61,995 nucleotides of DNA from Rhodococcus sp. 06-235-1A (GTDB lineage: Bacteria > Actinomycetota > Actinomycetes > Mycobacteriales > Mycobacteriaceae): positions 1 through 61,995 of the forward strand of contig NZ_NOYI01000025.1 in the NCBI RefSeq assembly GCF_002258785.1. The letters are read 5' to 3'. This document shows, one piece after another, positions 17,557 to 27,300 of the stretch (position 1 is the first letter of the stretch; each line of letters starts with the position of its first letter). The notes beneath the pieces were generated by a model. The model ran no database searches and was not told the DNA's origin. It saw nothing but the letters and a program-made list of their open reading frames with translations. The position numbers and the translations under genes were made by a program.

Positions 17557-18357
17557 ATGCGAACCATGGCTGACGCACCCACTTCGCTCGTTCGATCCAC
17601 CACCGCGGCCGGCGCCGAGGTCGCTGTGCTCACGTTCGATCACGGACCACTCAATCTTTTCGATCAGGCGATGTTCGACTCGGTGGCCGCCGATATTGCC
17701 GATCTCGTCGCGCGTCCGCCCCGCGCAGTGCTGTTGCGCGCCGAGGGCAAGGTGAACTCGGCAGGCGTCGACGTGCATGTCTTCGATGGCCTGTCCGCCG
17801 CGCAGGGTGCCGATCTGTGGCGTGGTTTGTTCGCAAGCATTGCGCATCCGCTCGAGGCGCTGCCCTGCCCGGTGATCTACGCCGCGCACGGGTTGACGCT
17901 CACCGCGGCGTTCGAGATCTCGTTGGCCTGCGACATCATCCTGGCCGGACCGAAGGCGAAGTTCGGTCTCGTGGAGACCGTCGTCGGTCTGACGCCGTCG
18001 ATGGGTGGACCGCAGCGTCTGGCCGAGCGAGCCGGTTCGGGTCGGGCTCGCGAGCTCGTCATGACCGGTGATCTGTACGACGCTCAGACGCTGAAGGAGT
18101 GGGGCGTGGTCAATCAGATCCACGACGACGTCGACGCCGCGGCCCTCGCGCTGACCCATCGATTGGCCGACGGCCCTACCGTCGCGCATGCGGCAACGAA
18201 ACAGATTGTGGCAGCGTGGCGTTCCGGTGGAGTGGCCCACGCGGACGAGATCACCTCCGAGGTCTCCGGCGCACTGTTCGAGACCGAGGATCTACGCGGG
18301 GCGGTGCAGAGTTTCCTGGAGGTCGGCCCGGGTAAGGCGACGTACACGGGCAAGTAG
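17557..18357 (+). CDS. Enoyl-CoA hydratase/isomerase family protein
   Basis: A 266-residue crotonase-fold protein; MADAP at 17566 is an equally possible start. The two oxyanion-hole strands are visible: RAEGKVNSAGVDVHVFDG, and AAHGLTLTAAFEISLACDI where the usual GGG is degenerate. KFGLVETVVGLTPSMGG follows, with the second acidic position. The first catalytic glutamate region is atypical, so hydratase activity is not certain. The adenine deaminase GTG follows only 10 bp downstream. Confidence 0.88.
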   Translation: MRTMADAPTSLVRSTTAAGAEVAVLTFDHGPLNLFDQAMFDSVAADIADLVARPPRAVLLRAEGKVNSAGVDVHVFDGLSAAQGADLWRGLFASIAHPLEALPCPVIYAAHGLTLTAAFEISLACDIILAGPKAKFGLVETVVGLTPSMGGPQRLAERAGSGRARELVMTGDLYDAQTLKEWGVVNQIHDDVDAAALALTHRLADGPTVAHAATKQIVAAWRSGGVAHADEITSEVSGALFETEDLRGAVQSFLEVGPGKATYTGK

Positions 18358-18367
18358 AATCGTACGA

Positions 18368-19309
18368 GTGAGTAACGATCAGCTGGCCGAACTGCACCTG
18401 CACATCGAAGGGTCGCTCGAACCTCCGCTGATCTTCGATCTTGCCGAGCGCAACGCAATCACTCTGCCGTACAACGACATAGACGAACTGCGCGCGAAGT
18501 ACGAGTTCACCGACCTGCAGTCCTTCCTCGATCTGTACTACGCCAACATGACCGTGTTGCAGACCGCCGAGGATTTCGCCGATCTGGCCCGCGCGTACTT
18601 CCGCCGCACCGCGCAGGCCGGGGTGACGCATGCGGAGATCTTCTTCGATCCGCAGGCGCACTCCGAGCGTGGTGTACCGCTTCAGGCCGTTGTCGAGGGA
18701 TTGGCCGATGCTTGTGCGACCAGTGAGCGCGAATTCGGCGTCACCAGTGGGCTGATCGCGTCGATCCTGCGGGACAAGCCGGTGCTGCACGCGAATCAAT
18801 TGCTCGACGATCTGTTGGCGATGCAGGCTCCGATCATCGGCCTCGGCCTCGACTCCGCCGAGGTGGGCTACCCGCCGTCGCTGTTCGTGGACGTGTTCGC
18901 CAAGGCGCGCGCCGAGGGCCTGCACGTCGTCGCGCATGCCGGCGAGGAAGGCCCGCCCGACTACATCTGGCAGGCACTGGATCTGCTGAAGGTCGAGCGC
19001 ATCGATCACGGGGTGCGGTGCCTTGAAGACGAGGCGCTGGTGAATCGACTTGTCGAGGAACAGATTCCGCTCACCGTCTGCCCGCTGTCCAATGTGCGGC
19101 TCAAGGTGATCGACAACGTCGAGCAGCTGCCGTTGCGGCAGATGCTCGAGCGCGGCCTGTCGGTGTCGATCAATTCGGACGATCCGGCCTACTTCGGTGG
19201 CTACGTCGATGACAACTTCTCTGCTCTGGAAGAGGGTATGGGCCTCACCGAGGCGGAGCGAAAGCAGTTGTCCGAGAACTCGATTCGCGCGAGCTTTGTG
19301 AAGCGGTAG
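18368..19309 (+). CDS. Adenine deaminase (adenosine deaminase superfamily)
   Basis: A 313-residue zinc amidohydrolase, starting at GTG 18368. The metal ligands H10 and H12 lie in HLHIEGSLEP, the catalytic region is VVAHAGEEGPPDYIWQALD, followed by ERIDHGVRCLED, and the C-terminal motif is NSDDPAYFGGYV. The EGSLEP and PAYFGGY signatures, and close resemblance to the Pseudomonas/yeast Aah1-like group, favour adenine over adenosine as substrate. It would convert adenine to hypoxanthine in purine salvage. Automated annotation often names such genes add. Confidence 0.85.
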   Translation: MSNDQLAELHLHIEGSLEPPLIFDLAERNAITLPYNDIDELRAKYEFTDLQSFLDLYYANMTVLQTAEDFADLARAYFRRTAQAGVTHAEIFFDPQAHSERGVPLQAVVEGLADACATSEREFGVTSGLIASILRDKPVLHANQLLDDLLAMQAPIIGLGLDSAEVGYPPSLFVDVFAKARAEGLHVVAHAGEEGPPDYIWQALDLLKVERIDHGVRCLEDEALVNRLVEEQIPLTVCPLSNVRLKVIDNVEQLPLRQMLERGLSVSINSDDPAYFGGYVDDNFSALEEGMGLTEAERKQLSENSIRASFVKR

Positions 19310-19310
19310 A

Positions 19311-20798
19311 TCAGTTCGCAGTCACCGAGATCTTCGGGTAGCCGGTCGCTCCGTCGGGAACTGTGTCGGCAGTCTTGTTGGTCTGCAGTTCTCCGGCCGA
19401 GTTGGTGGCCCTGGCTCGGATCGCATGCTGCCCGGCAGGCAGGTCCAGCTCGACTGTCCACTGCCGCCAGCTGTCCTTGGAGTACTCCTCGGACAGCGTG
19501 GCCGGCACCCAATTGCCCTCGTCGACTTGTACTTCGACGCCGTCGATACCGGTGTGCTGATCCCAGGCGACGCCCGCGATCACCGATTTCCCGGCCGGCA
19601 CGGAGCTGCCCGATCGCGGAGTGTCGATCCGCGAGGCCGTCTTGATCGGTCCGAGTGCGCCCCAACCGCGATCGGTCCAATACGCCGTCACCTTGTCGAA
19701 TCGGGTGATCTCGATGTCGGTGACCCACTTGGTCGCCGAGACGTAGCCGTACAGGCCCGGTACCACGAGTCGCGCAGGGTAGCCGTGCTCGACGGGCAGC
19801 GGTGCACCGTTCATTCCGACGGCCAGTAGAGCGTCGCGGCCGTCGAGCAGTACCTCCAGGGGAGTGCCCGCGGTGAAGGCATCGCTGCTCGAGGACAGCG
19901 CCATGTCGGCGTCCGGCGAAATCCCCGCTTCTTCGAGAATGTCCTTGAGCGGGTAGCCGATCCACGTGGCGTTGCCCACGAGGTCGCCGCCGACGATGTT
20001 GGACACGCAGGTCAGGGTGACGGTCTTCTCCACGGCCTGCCGCTGGGCGAGGTCGGCGAACGTCAGCTCGATCTCGCGGTCCACCATGCCGTGGATGCGC
20101 AACGACCACGTATCCGACGCCACCCGCGGCACGACCAACGCGGTATCGATGCGGTAGAAGTCGTCGTTCGGGGTGATGTACGACGCGAGGCCGTCGATCT
20201 TCAGGTCTGCACCCGTCGGTATCGGCGGTTGCGGTGTCGGGGTGGGAAGCATGAAGCCGAGTCGATCGGCTGTGACGGCGCGCGCCGAGGTGAGCATCCG
20301 TCCGGCGGTTCCGGCGACCACACCGAGTACGGCGGCACCGGCGGCGAGGGTCAGGAAGCTGCGACGGTTCATCCCCTCGGTGGCAGGCGCGGCTGCACCG
20401 GTGAGGGCGTGCAATACGACGATGCCGACGATGACACCGCCGATGGTCGGGACTGCGTAGAAGGCCGTTGCGTCGGGGCGGGTCACTGCGGCGAGTACGC
20501 CCACAACGCCCAGTGCAGCGAACACCACGGCACCGATCGGCTTGCGGGCGATGCCTGCCGCGGCGGCGATCGCTCCGATCACGACGGCCATTCCGATGAA
20601 CAGGGCGAGTTTGTCGGAGGTGCCGAACGTGTCGATGGCCCATTCGCGGACCGGGGCCGGGCTGTTGTCGACGGCCGAGGACCCGACGGCGGTCAGTGGC
20701 GACGAGTTCGGTCCGATGGGGACGGCGACCAATTCACCGACACCGAGGACGACTCCGGCGGCGATGATGCCGGACAGCGCGCGTGTACCTGTGCTCAC
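19311..20798 (-). CDS. Membrane-anchored molybdopterin-dependent oxidoreductase (sulfite-oxidase fold)
   Basis: A 495-residue protein with GTG start 20798, preceded by GGAG. Four or so N-terminal TM helices (about residues 5-150) precede an NRRSFLTLAAGAA segment resembling a Tat-like or extra TM stretch. The soluble Mo-cofactor domain follows. The Mo-binding cysteine is in VTLTCVSNIVGGDLVG; WIGYPLKDILEEAG and ATKWVTDIEI are family hallmarks. A C-terminal Mo-oxidase dimerisation (Ig-like) domain ends the chain. It probably acts outside the membrane on an unknown substrate. It converges with the adenine deaminase, 1 bp between stops. Confidence 0.9.
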   Translation of the reverse strand: MSTGTRALSGIIAAGVVLGVGELVAVPIGPNSSPLTAVGSSAVDNSPAPVREWAIDTFGTSDKLALFIGMAVVIGAIAAAAGIARKPIGAVVFAALGVVGVLAAVTRPDATAFYAVPTIGGVIVGIVVLHALTGAAAPATEGMNRRSFLTLAAGAAVLGVVAGTAGRMLTSARAVTADRLGFMLPTPTPQPPIPTGADLKIDGLASYITPNDDFYRIDTALVVPRVASDTWSLRIHGMVDREIELTFADLAQRQAVEKTVTLTCVSNIVGGDLVGNATWIGYPLKDILEEAGISPDADMALSSSSDAFTAGTPLEVLLDGRDALLAVGMNGAPLPVEHGYPARLVVPGLYGYVSATKWVTDIEITRFDKVTAYWTDRGWGALGPIKTASRIDTPRSGSSVPAGKSVIAGVAWDQHTGIDGVEVQVDEGNWVPATLSEEYSKDSWRQWTVELDLPAGQHAIRARATNSAGELQTNKTADTVPDGATGYPKISVTAN

Positions 20799-20932
20799 TT
20801 GCTCCAATGTAAGCGTGCGGGGAGTGGCTGCGTGCACGGGACGCTCCACTCGAAGAGTTGGCCTGGGGAAACCCACTCGACGGTCGCACAAGTGGAGCAG
20901 AAATTGCGCCACACGCTGCACTGGTCAACCGC

Positions 20933-22246
20933 TCAGGACAGCAGATGTTCGAGGTAGTCGCTGCCGAACAACTTTCTCGGGTCCATCTCTTCGCGGATGC
21001 GTCGGAAATCGTCGAAATGCTCGTAGGTATCGCGCAGTTCGTCGCCGCCGAGGGAGTGCAGTTTGCCCCAGTGCGGCCTACCACCGACGCTGCGGCAGAT
21101 GGCTTCGACGGCGTCGAAGTACTCGCGGTGATCGCGGCGGTGGTATTGGTGCACCGCGATGTAGGCCGTCGCACGTCCGTACGCGGTGGAAAGCCAGATG
21201 TCGTCGGCGGCGGCGAATCGCACTTCGACAGGGAATGCGATGGACATCGAAGACTGCTCGAGCCAGCGATCCACCTCGCGCAGCACCCAGCCGATCTCGG
21301 CTGCAGGCACGGCATATTCCATCTCGACGAATCTGACCGTCCGCGAGGATGCGAACACTCGGTACGAACGATCGGTGTACTCGCGGGCCGACAGTGCCCT
21401 GGCCGAGACCTCGTTCAGTCGAGGTATCAGGGCCGGCACCCGCGTCACCACGCGGTTGAGCCCCTCGAAGACCGTGTTGGACAGCAGTTCGTCGTCGAGA
21501 TACGAGCGCACCTTTCCCAGCGGGCGCAGCACAGCGTTGCCGGGCAGGCGGGTGTTGCGTTTGGTCAGTACACGGTCGGTGTGTGGAAACCAGTAGAACT
21601 CGAAGTGGTCGACGGCAGCGACGGTGGTATCGAGCTCGGCGAGCGTTGCCGTCAGCGTCGACGGCTCCTCGACAGCTCGCAGGGCGAACGCCGGCACACA
21701 GTCGAGCGTGACCCTGGTGATGATGCCGAGTGCACCGAGACCGATGCGGGCTGCGTAGAACAGGTCGGGGTTCTCCTGACGAGAGCACTTCATCAGCTGC
21801 CCGTCCGCCGTCATCAGCTCCAGCGCATGCACTTGCGTGGCGATACCGCCGAAGCGAGCACCGGTTCCGTGGGTGCCCGTGGAGATGGCTCCGGCTACGG
21901 ATTGTTCGTCGATGTCCCCGAGATTGGTCATGGCCAGGCCGAGGTCCCACAACGTCGCAGTCAGCTCGCGCAGCCGGGTGCCGGCCAGCACCGTCACCCG
22001 GGCGGAACCGTCGCCGTCGCGGACGACCGATTCGATCCCGCAAAAAGAATCGAGGCTGATCTGAACGCCGTCGGTGACGGCGATCGGGGTGAAGGAGTGA
22101 CCGGCCCCGACGCATCGCACCGACCGAGACTCCTCGACGGCCCGCTGCAGAACGGCGCGCAAGTCGTCTATCGATGTGGGTTCGGCGCGGTCCGACGGGA
22201 ACGCGTGTTGATTACCTGCCCAGTTCTGCCACGGCCGCCCGATCAT
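20933..22246 (-). CDS. FAD-linked sugar-1,4-lactone oxidase/dehydrogenase
   Basis: A 437-residue VAO-family flavoenzyme, like M. tuberculosis L-gulono-1,4-lactone dehydrogenase (Rv1771). It has the FAD-binding RCVGAGHSFTPIAVTDG and SVAGAISTGTHGTG, and the ALO-domain ending RPHWGKLHSLGG. ATG 22246 (MIGRPWQNWAG) matches the family start; a GTG 10 codons upstream is possible. The reaction is L-gulono- or D-arabinono-1,4-lactone to ascorbate or an analogue. It is divergent from the TetR gene and near the PLP fold-III protein, a pairing I recall from other actinobacteria. Confidence 0.88.
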   Translation of the reverse strand: MIGRPWQNWAGNQHAFPSDRAEPTSIDDLRAVLQRAVEESRSVRCVGAGHSFTPIAVTDGVQISLDSFCGIESVVRDGDGSARVTVLAGTRLRELTATLWDLGLAMTNLGDIDEQSVAGAISTGTHGTGARFGGIATQVHALELMTADGQLMKCSRQENPDLFYAARIGLGALGIITRVTLDCVPAFALRAVEEPSTLTATLAELDTTVAAVDHFEFYWFPHTDRVLTKRNTRLPGNAVLRPLGKVRSYLDDELLSNTVFEGLNRVVTRVPALIPRLNEVSARALSAREYTDRSYRVFASSRTVRFVEMEYAVPAAEIGWVLREVDRWLEQSSMSIAFPVEVRFAAADDIWLSTAYGRATAYIAVHQYHRRDHREYFDAVEAICRSVGGRPHWGKLHSLGGDELRDTYEHFDDFRRIREEMDPRKLFGSDYLEHLLS

Positions 22247-22370
22247 CCGATCACTATCCCACTCCCGAAACCACACCGAGCTCCCGATGCAACCGCAGGG
22301 TCATTCCGCAGGCTCCACTCCCGTGGGGCAATCCGAGGCACAGAACTCGGCCGCGCCCTAGTATCGGGTC

Positions 22371-23012
22371 ATGCAATCGAGGCTGCCCGCGGATGTGCGA
22401 CGCGCACAACTGGTGCAGTCGGCGATCGACGTCGCCGAGCGGGTGGGTATCGAGTCTCTGACGGTGCGGGCACTGTCGGAGTACGCGGACGTCACCAAGG
22501 GCATCGTGCAGTACCACTTCGAGACCAAGCAGGATCTGGTGATCGCGATGGGGGAGCACCTCATCGTCGACGTCACGGAGATTCTGCACGCCGCGCTGGA
22601 CAGTGCCGTGGGCACGCGCGAACTCCCGGGTGTTCGTGGGCTGCGAGAGCTGGTGCACGGCGGTCTGAGCGCGGTGTGGTTGCTGATCGAGAAGTCGCCG
22701 GATCGGCAGTTGCTCGCCTACGAGATCAAGACCTATCTGCTGCGCCATCGCGCCCTGGGGTCGGCGACGGCCGCCGAGATCGCCAGTGGGCAGTATCGAA
22801 TTCGAGACTCCGAGGCGCGGTTGTTTTTCGAGAAGTGCTCCGCCCACACCGGCACGCGATGGCTCGAGCCGGTGGCGTCGATCGCGCGGTTCGGGATGGC
22901 GACCCTCGACGGTCTGGTGCTGCGGTGGTTGGTCGACGGTGACGACCTGGAGGTGTTGGCGCAGATCGACGACCTGTCGGGGCTGATCGCGGCCAAGGCC
23001 CTGGACTGCTGA
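22371..23012 (+). CDS. TetR-family transcriptional regulator
   Basis: A 213-residue regulator. Residues about 10-60 are the TetR HTH: RRAQLVQSAIDVAERVG, LTVRALSEYADVTKGIVQYHF. The C-terminal ligand domain is divergent. It lies between the divergent lactone oxidase and the PLP protein, which starts 92 bp downstream on the same strand, so it may control one or both. Its ligand is unknown. Confidence 0.92.
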   Translation: MQSRLPADVRRAQLVQSAIDVAERVGIESLTVRALSEYADVTKGIVQYHFETKQDLVIAMGEHLIVDVTEILHAALDSAVGTRELPGVRGLRELVHGGLSAVWLLIEKSPDRQLLAYEIKTYLLRHRALGSATAAEIASGQYRIRDSEARLFFEKCSAHTGTRWLEPVASIARFGMATLDGLVLRWLVDGDDLEVLAQIDDLSGLIAAKALDC

Positions 23013-23104
23013 ACATCGGCGTGGCCGAAGGCTCGCCGGGACTTCTCGGCTGCGGAGTGTTTGACTGTGCAGGCCCGGCAACGACGACGAAGGAATGTTG
23101 ACGT

Positions 23105-24319
23105 ATGAGTTCGATCGCCGGTGTCGTCACTACCGACACGACACCACTGTCCCGCATCTCCGCTGCTACCGAGGGGCTCGAATCACCCTTGGCTGCAGTC
23201 GATTCCGCGGCCCTGGACGCCAATGCGGCGGCATTGCGAGCACGGGCGGACGGGGTGCCGATCAGGATCGCCAGCAAGTCGGTGCGCTGCCGCGCCGTGC
23301 TGGAGCGGGTCCTCGCAGCCGACGGCGTGAGCGGGGTCATGGCGTATTCGCTGCGGGAGGCGGCATGGTTGGCGCGCCACGGCGTCGACGACATTCTGAT
23401 GGGCTACCCGAGCGTCGACCGCACTGCTCTCGCCGAGGTCGTCAACGACCGTGTTCTGTCGGGTCGCATCACGCTGATGGTCGACGACGTCGCTCAATTG
23501 GACATCGTGCGCGACGCCACCGGCAGTGATCTTCTCAAGCCCCGTATCTGTATCGACGTCGATGCCTCGCTGCGGATCGGGCCGCTGCACATCGGAGTCA
23601 GGCGTTCTCCGCTGCGTGAACCGGAACAGGTCGCGGCCTTCGCGCGCGTGGCGCAAGAGCGTGGGTTTCGGGTCGTCGGCCTGATGTTCTACGAGGCGCA
23701 GATCGCCGGTGTGCCCGATTCCAACGTCGCGGTGGAATTGATGAAGTCGTTCTCTGCTCGCGAGATCTCCACGCGCAGAACGGCCGTCGTCGAGGCAGTG
23801 ACTGCGGCGGTGGGGCGTATCGAGATCGTCAACAGTGGCGGCACTGGGTCGATCGATTTCTCGGCGGCCGATCCGGTCGTCACCGAGGTCACCGCCGGAT
23901 CGGGTCTGTTCGCGCCGACGCTGTTCGATCGGTATCGCGCATTCTCGGCCGAGCCGTCGCTGTTCTTCGCGCTGCCCGCGGTGCGCAAGCCTACCCCGCA
24001 GATCGCGACGTTGTTCGGCGGTGGCTACATCGCGTCGGGTCCGGCATCGTCGTCGCGGTCACCCCGGCCGGTGGCATGGTCGAGGAAGGCCAGGGGGGTC
24101 GTCACGTCCGGGTTGAAGTTGCTGCGCAACGAAGGAGCAGGCGAGGTGCAGACTCCGGTGAGCGGAGCAGAAGAGATTCGGATAGGTGATCGCGTCTGGT
24201 TCCGGCACGCCAAGGCGGGCGAGCTGTGCGAGCGATTCGACACCCTGCATCTGGTGCACGCCGACGGATCGGTCGAGGCAGTTCCCACCTACCGCGGCGA
24301 GGGCATGGCCTTCGGCTGA
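23105..24319 (+). CDS. PLP-dependent fold-III amino acid deaminase/aldolase-like protein
   Basis: A 404-residue protein with an alanine-racemase-type N-terminal barrel and D-threonine-aldolase-like C-terminus. The likely PLP lysine is in IRIASKSVRCRAVLE; a GSG phosphate-binding stretch is in TEVTAGSGLFAPTLFD. C-terminal GEVQTPV and RHAKAGELCERFDTLHLV resemble D-amino-acid deaminase/aldolases. A stretch near residues 305-325 (SSRSPRPVAWSRKARG) looks about ten residues longer than usual. The last 31 bp overlap the opposing helicase gene. Confidence 0.85.
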   Translation: MSSIAGVVTTDTTPLSRISAATEGLESPLAAVDSAALDANAAALRARADGVPIRIASKSVRCRAVLERVLAADGVSGVMAYSLREAAWLARHGVDDILMGYPSVDRTALAEVVNDRVLSGRITLMVDDVAQLDIVRDATGSDLLKPRICIDVDASLRIGPLHIGVRRSPLREPEQVAAFARVAQERGFRVVGLMFYEAQIAGVPDSNVAVELMKSFSAREISTRRTAVVEAVTAAVGRIEIVNSGGTGSIDFSAADPVVTEVTAGSGLFAPTLFDRYRAFSAEPSLFFALPAVRKPTPQIATLFGGGYIASGPASSSRSPRPVAWSRKARGVVTSGLKLLRNEGAGEVQTPVSGAEEIRIGDRVWFRHAKAGELCERFDTLHLVHADGSVEAVPTYRGEGMAFG

Positions 24320-27300
24320 ATTCCGTTCTCGCACAAGGCCATGAAGGTGCCCAGGGTGACCAGTCCGGCCGGGGTCGACGGCAGGTACTGTGTCAGTGCT
24401 CGTGATCGAATCAGGATCGCTGCCCACTGACCGCGAGAGACGGCGACGTTGAGCCGGTTGCGCGAGAGCAGAAACGACATGCCACGCGGAACGTCCTCGA
24501 TGGCCGATGCCGCCATGGAGATCAACACCACCGGTGCTTGACGACCCTGGAACTTGTCGACGGTTCCCACCGAGACGTCATCGAGCCCGGCGGCCTCGAG
24601 TCGTTCGAGGATGACGGCCACCTGAGCGTTGTAGGCCGCGACGACGAGGAAGTCGGACTGCTCCATCGGCCGCGTTCCGTCGAAGGATTGGGGGTCGCTC
24701 CAGAGCCGACCGAGTAGACCTTGGACTCGTGTGACGACCTCGTCGGCTTCTTCCACCGAGTCCGTGGAGTTGCCGTGATGGTCGAGGTAGACGGTGTGCA
24801 GGCCGGGATCGAGGGATTCCAGTGAACGAGCCTGTGTCACAGCACTCTTGGATTGCAGCTTGCCCTCGTACGACAGCGCCGAGACGGGCGCACACAGATC
24901 CGGATGCATCCGCCATGTCGTCGCCAGGAAGTACCCGCGGTCGGCGGGCATCGTCGGGTGTCCGCTGGTGATCCAGCCCAGCGCCGACTCGTCGACGGGT
25001 TCGGGGTGGGTGCCCTGGCTGACCTGCGGCAACTGTGCCGGGTCGCCGAGCAGCAAGAGATTGCGCGCCGACACCGAGACGGCGATGGTGTTGGCCAGCG
25101 AGAACTGCCCGGCCTCGTCGACGACGAGCAGATCCAGGGATCCGGGCGGCACCCGGCCGGAGTTGGAGAAGTCCCAGGCGGTGCCGCCGACGACGCACCC
25201 CTCGGCTGCGTCGGTGATGAATCGGGAGTAGTCCGTCGGGTCCAGGACGGTGTGAGCGGTCGGAGCTTTCTTGCCGACCTTGGCCGGGTCCACTCCGGCA
25301 TCGACGATGGTGTCCAGCAGATTGTTCACCACGTGATGAGACTGGCCGACCACGCCGATGCGCCAGTGATGGACATCGACCAATTCGGCGATCACCCGAG
25401 CGGCGGTATACGTCTTTCCGGTTCCGGGCGGGCCCTGTACGGCAACGTAGGAGTCGTCCAGATCGAGCAACGCTGCGGTGACCGCTGCTGCGTAGTCGCT
25501 TCCCTGTGCCTCGGGAAGGCCGGCACCGGAACGGGTTCGGGGCGCAGACAGCGTGAGCAGATCGGCGACGGCCGTGCGCGGAAGGTGTGGCAGGGCGGCC
25601 CCGACCTCGGTGGCAACTCCGGTGATCGCCTCCTCGAGGTGCTTCGTCGCCGGCGGCGAGTCCGGAGCCGTCGCGATGGGAAAGTCGGTGTATCCGGTCA
25701 CGCCCTTGCGTAGGTTCTCCTCCACCACGACCATGTCGAGGGTGCCCTCGTAGCCGGTCTGCACGATCTCGACCGTCGTGGTCGCCCGGTGATGCGGTTG
25801 CTGCTTCGGCAGCCCTTCCGGGGCCGGGTCGGCGTAGAGCAGCTTGACTTTCGCGCCCGAGAGCACCCCGTTGCTCAGGTGCCCCAGCAGCTTGATTCGT
25901 CGTCGCAGAACGCGCTGTGTGGGCGCGGTTTTCATCCAGTCGTGCACCAACTCGGCTCGTTCGACCTTCAGTACGTCTGCCGCGTCGGCCCACTCGTCCA
26001 GTGGGTGGGTCAGGCGATCGAAGTGAGCCCACCAGAACGGCTTTCGCTCGCGGCGGTGGTAGCCGATGGCACCGGCGAACAGGGCCACGGCCTGCTGCGT
26101 CGGGGTGCGGTCCCAGGGCAGTCCCGCGTACTCGGCAAGTTCGAGCTCCAGCGGGCTCGCGGTGTCGGAGGCGCTCTTGTCGAGGTCGAGCTCGTGGTTC
26201 ACCCGCGGCGGAACACCGGCATCCGATGCGCGCTCGAGCAACCAATCACGCAGTCGCAGAGTCGATTCGCAGTCGGTCCGGTTGTACTCGGCAATGTCTG
26301 CGAGTAGGGCAGCCGCCTCGGCGTCCTTGCCTTGGTCTCGGAGATCACACCAGTTCGCGTATTCGACGATCGACGCGGCGGCATCGGTGACGTCTCCGTC
26401 GCGGGCGGCGGGCATGTACAGCGGTTCGAGTTTCTTGATGCTGTAGGACCGAGCTCCGATGCGGACCGCAGACCGCACGACGGGGTACAGGTCGACCAAT
26501 ACGTTGTCCCGCAGCAGGTTGTCGACCGCGTCCTCACCTACTCCGTACCGCCCGGCCAGACGCAGCAGTGCGGTCTTCTCGTACGGCGCGTAGTGGTAGA
26601 CGTGCATGTTCGGATACGCGGCGCGACGAGTGGAGACGTAGTCGAGGAAATCGATCAGCGCGCTCCGCTCCTGCGCGCGATCGTGCGCCCAGAACGGCAA
26701 GAACTCACCGTCGGCTGTGTAGACGCCGAACAGGTACTCGAGGCCCCATTCCGTGCTGCCCGCCTCGGCCCACAGTGGGTCGCCCTCGAAGTCGAAGAAG
26801 ATGTCGCCCGGGTCGGGCTCGGGGATCACGCCCAGGGCCTCGGCGTCGAAGATTTCGAATTCGGCTGTGCCGCTGTGCTCCTGGCGAACCTGCAAGGCCG
26901 CTTGCGCGCGCAGGTTCGTCACCGTGCGAGTGGACATCCCGTCGACGATTCCGGTCGACGAGGCCAGCGCGTCCACTGTCGCGATTCCCGCATCGAGTAG
27001 CTTCTCCCGGGTACTCGCGCGCATGCCGGCGACGAGAACCAGATCGCGATGCTGCTCCACTTCGACCGTGCAGGCCTCGCACTGCCCGCAACCGGAGTAG
27101 CGCGAGTCGAACCAGTCGACGACGGTGCCCTCGGCGTGGTGCTCGTCGAGGATGCCTTGCAGATGGTCCCGGGATTGTCGGTACACCGGAAGTATCTCGG
27201 CGAGAGAGTGTGCGGAGTCGCTGCCGTCACCGAGCATCAGGTGCACGTTCTCGCTCGGCGTCACTCCGCCGGTCTTCAGTGCGTCGGCGTAGGCCGCCAA

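Noticed and set aside
20858..22942. Long plus-strand frame across the lactone oxidase and TetR genes
   Set aside because: Antisense or out-of-frame to two well-recognised genes.
24040..24110. Possible compensating frameshifts in the PLP fold-III gene
   Set aside because: The segment is longer than expected by about ten residues, but the frame is open throughout and both flanks align to the family, so an in-frame insertion is simpler.
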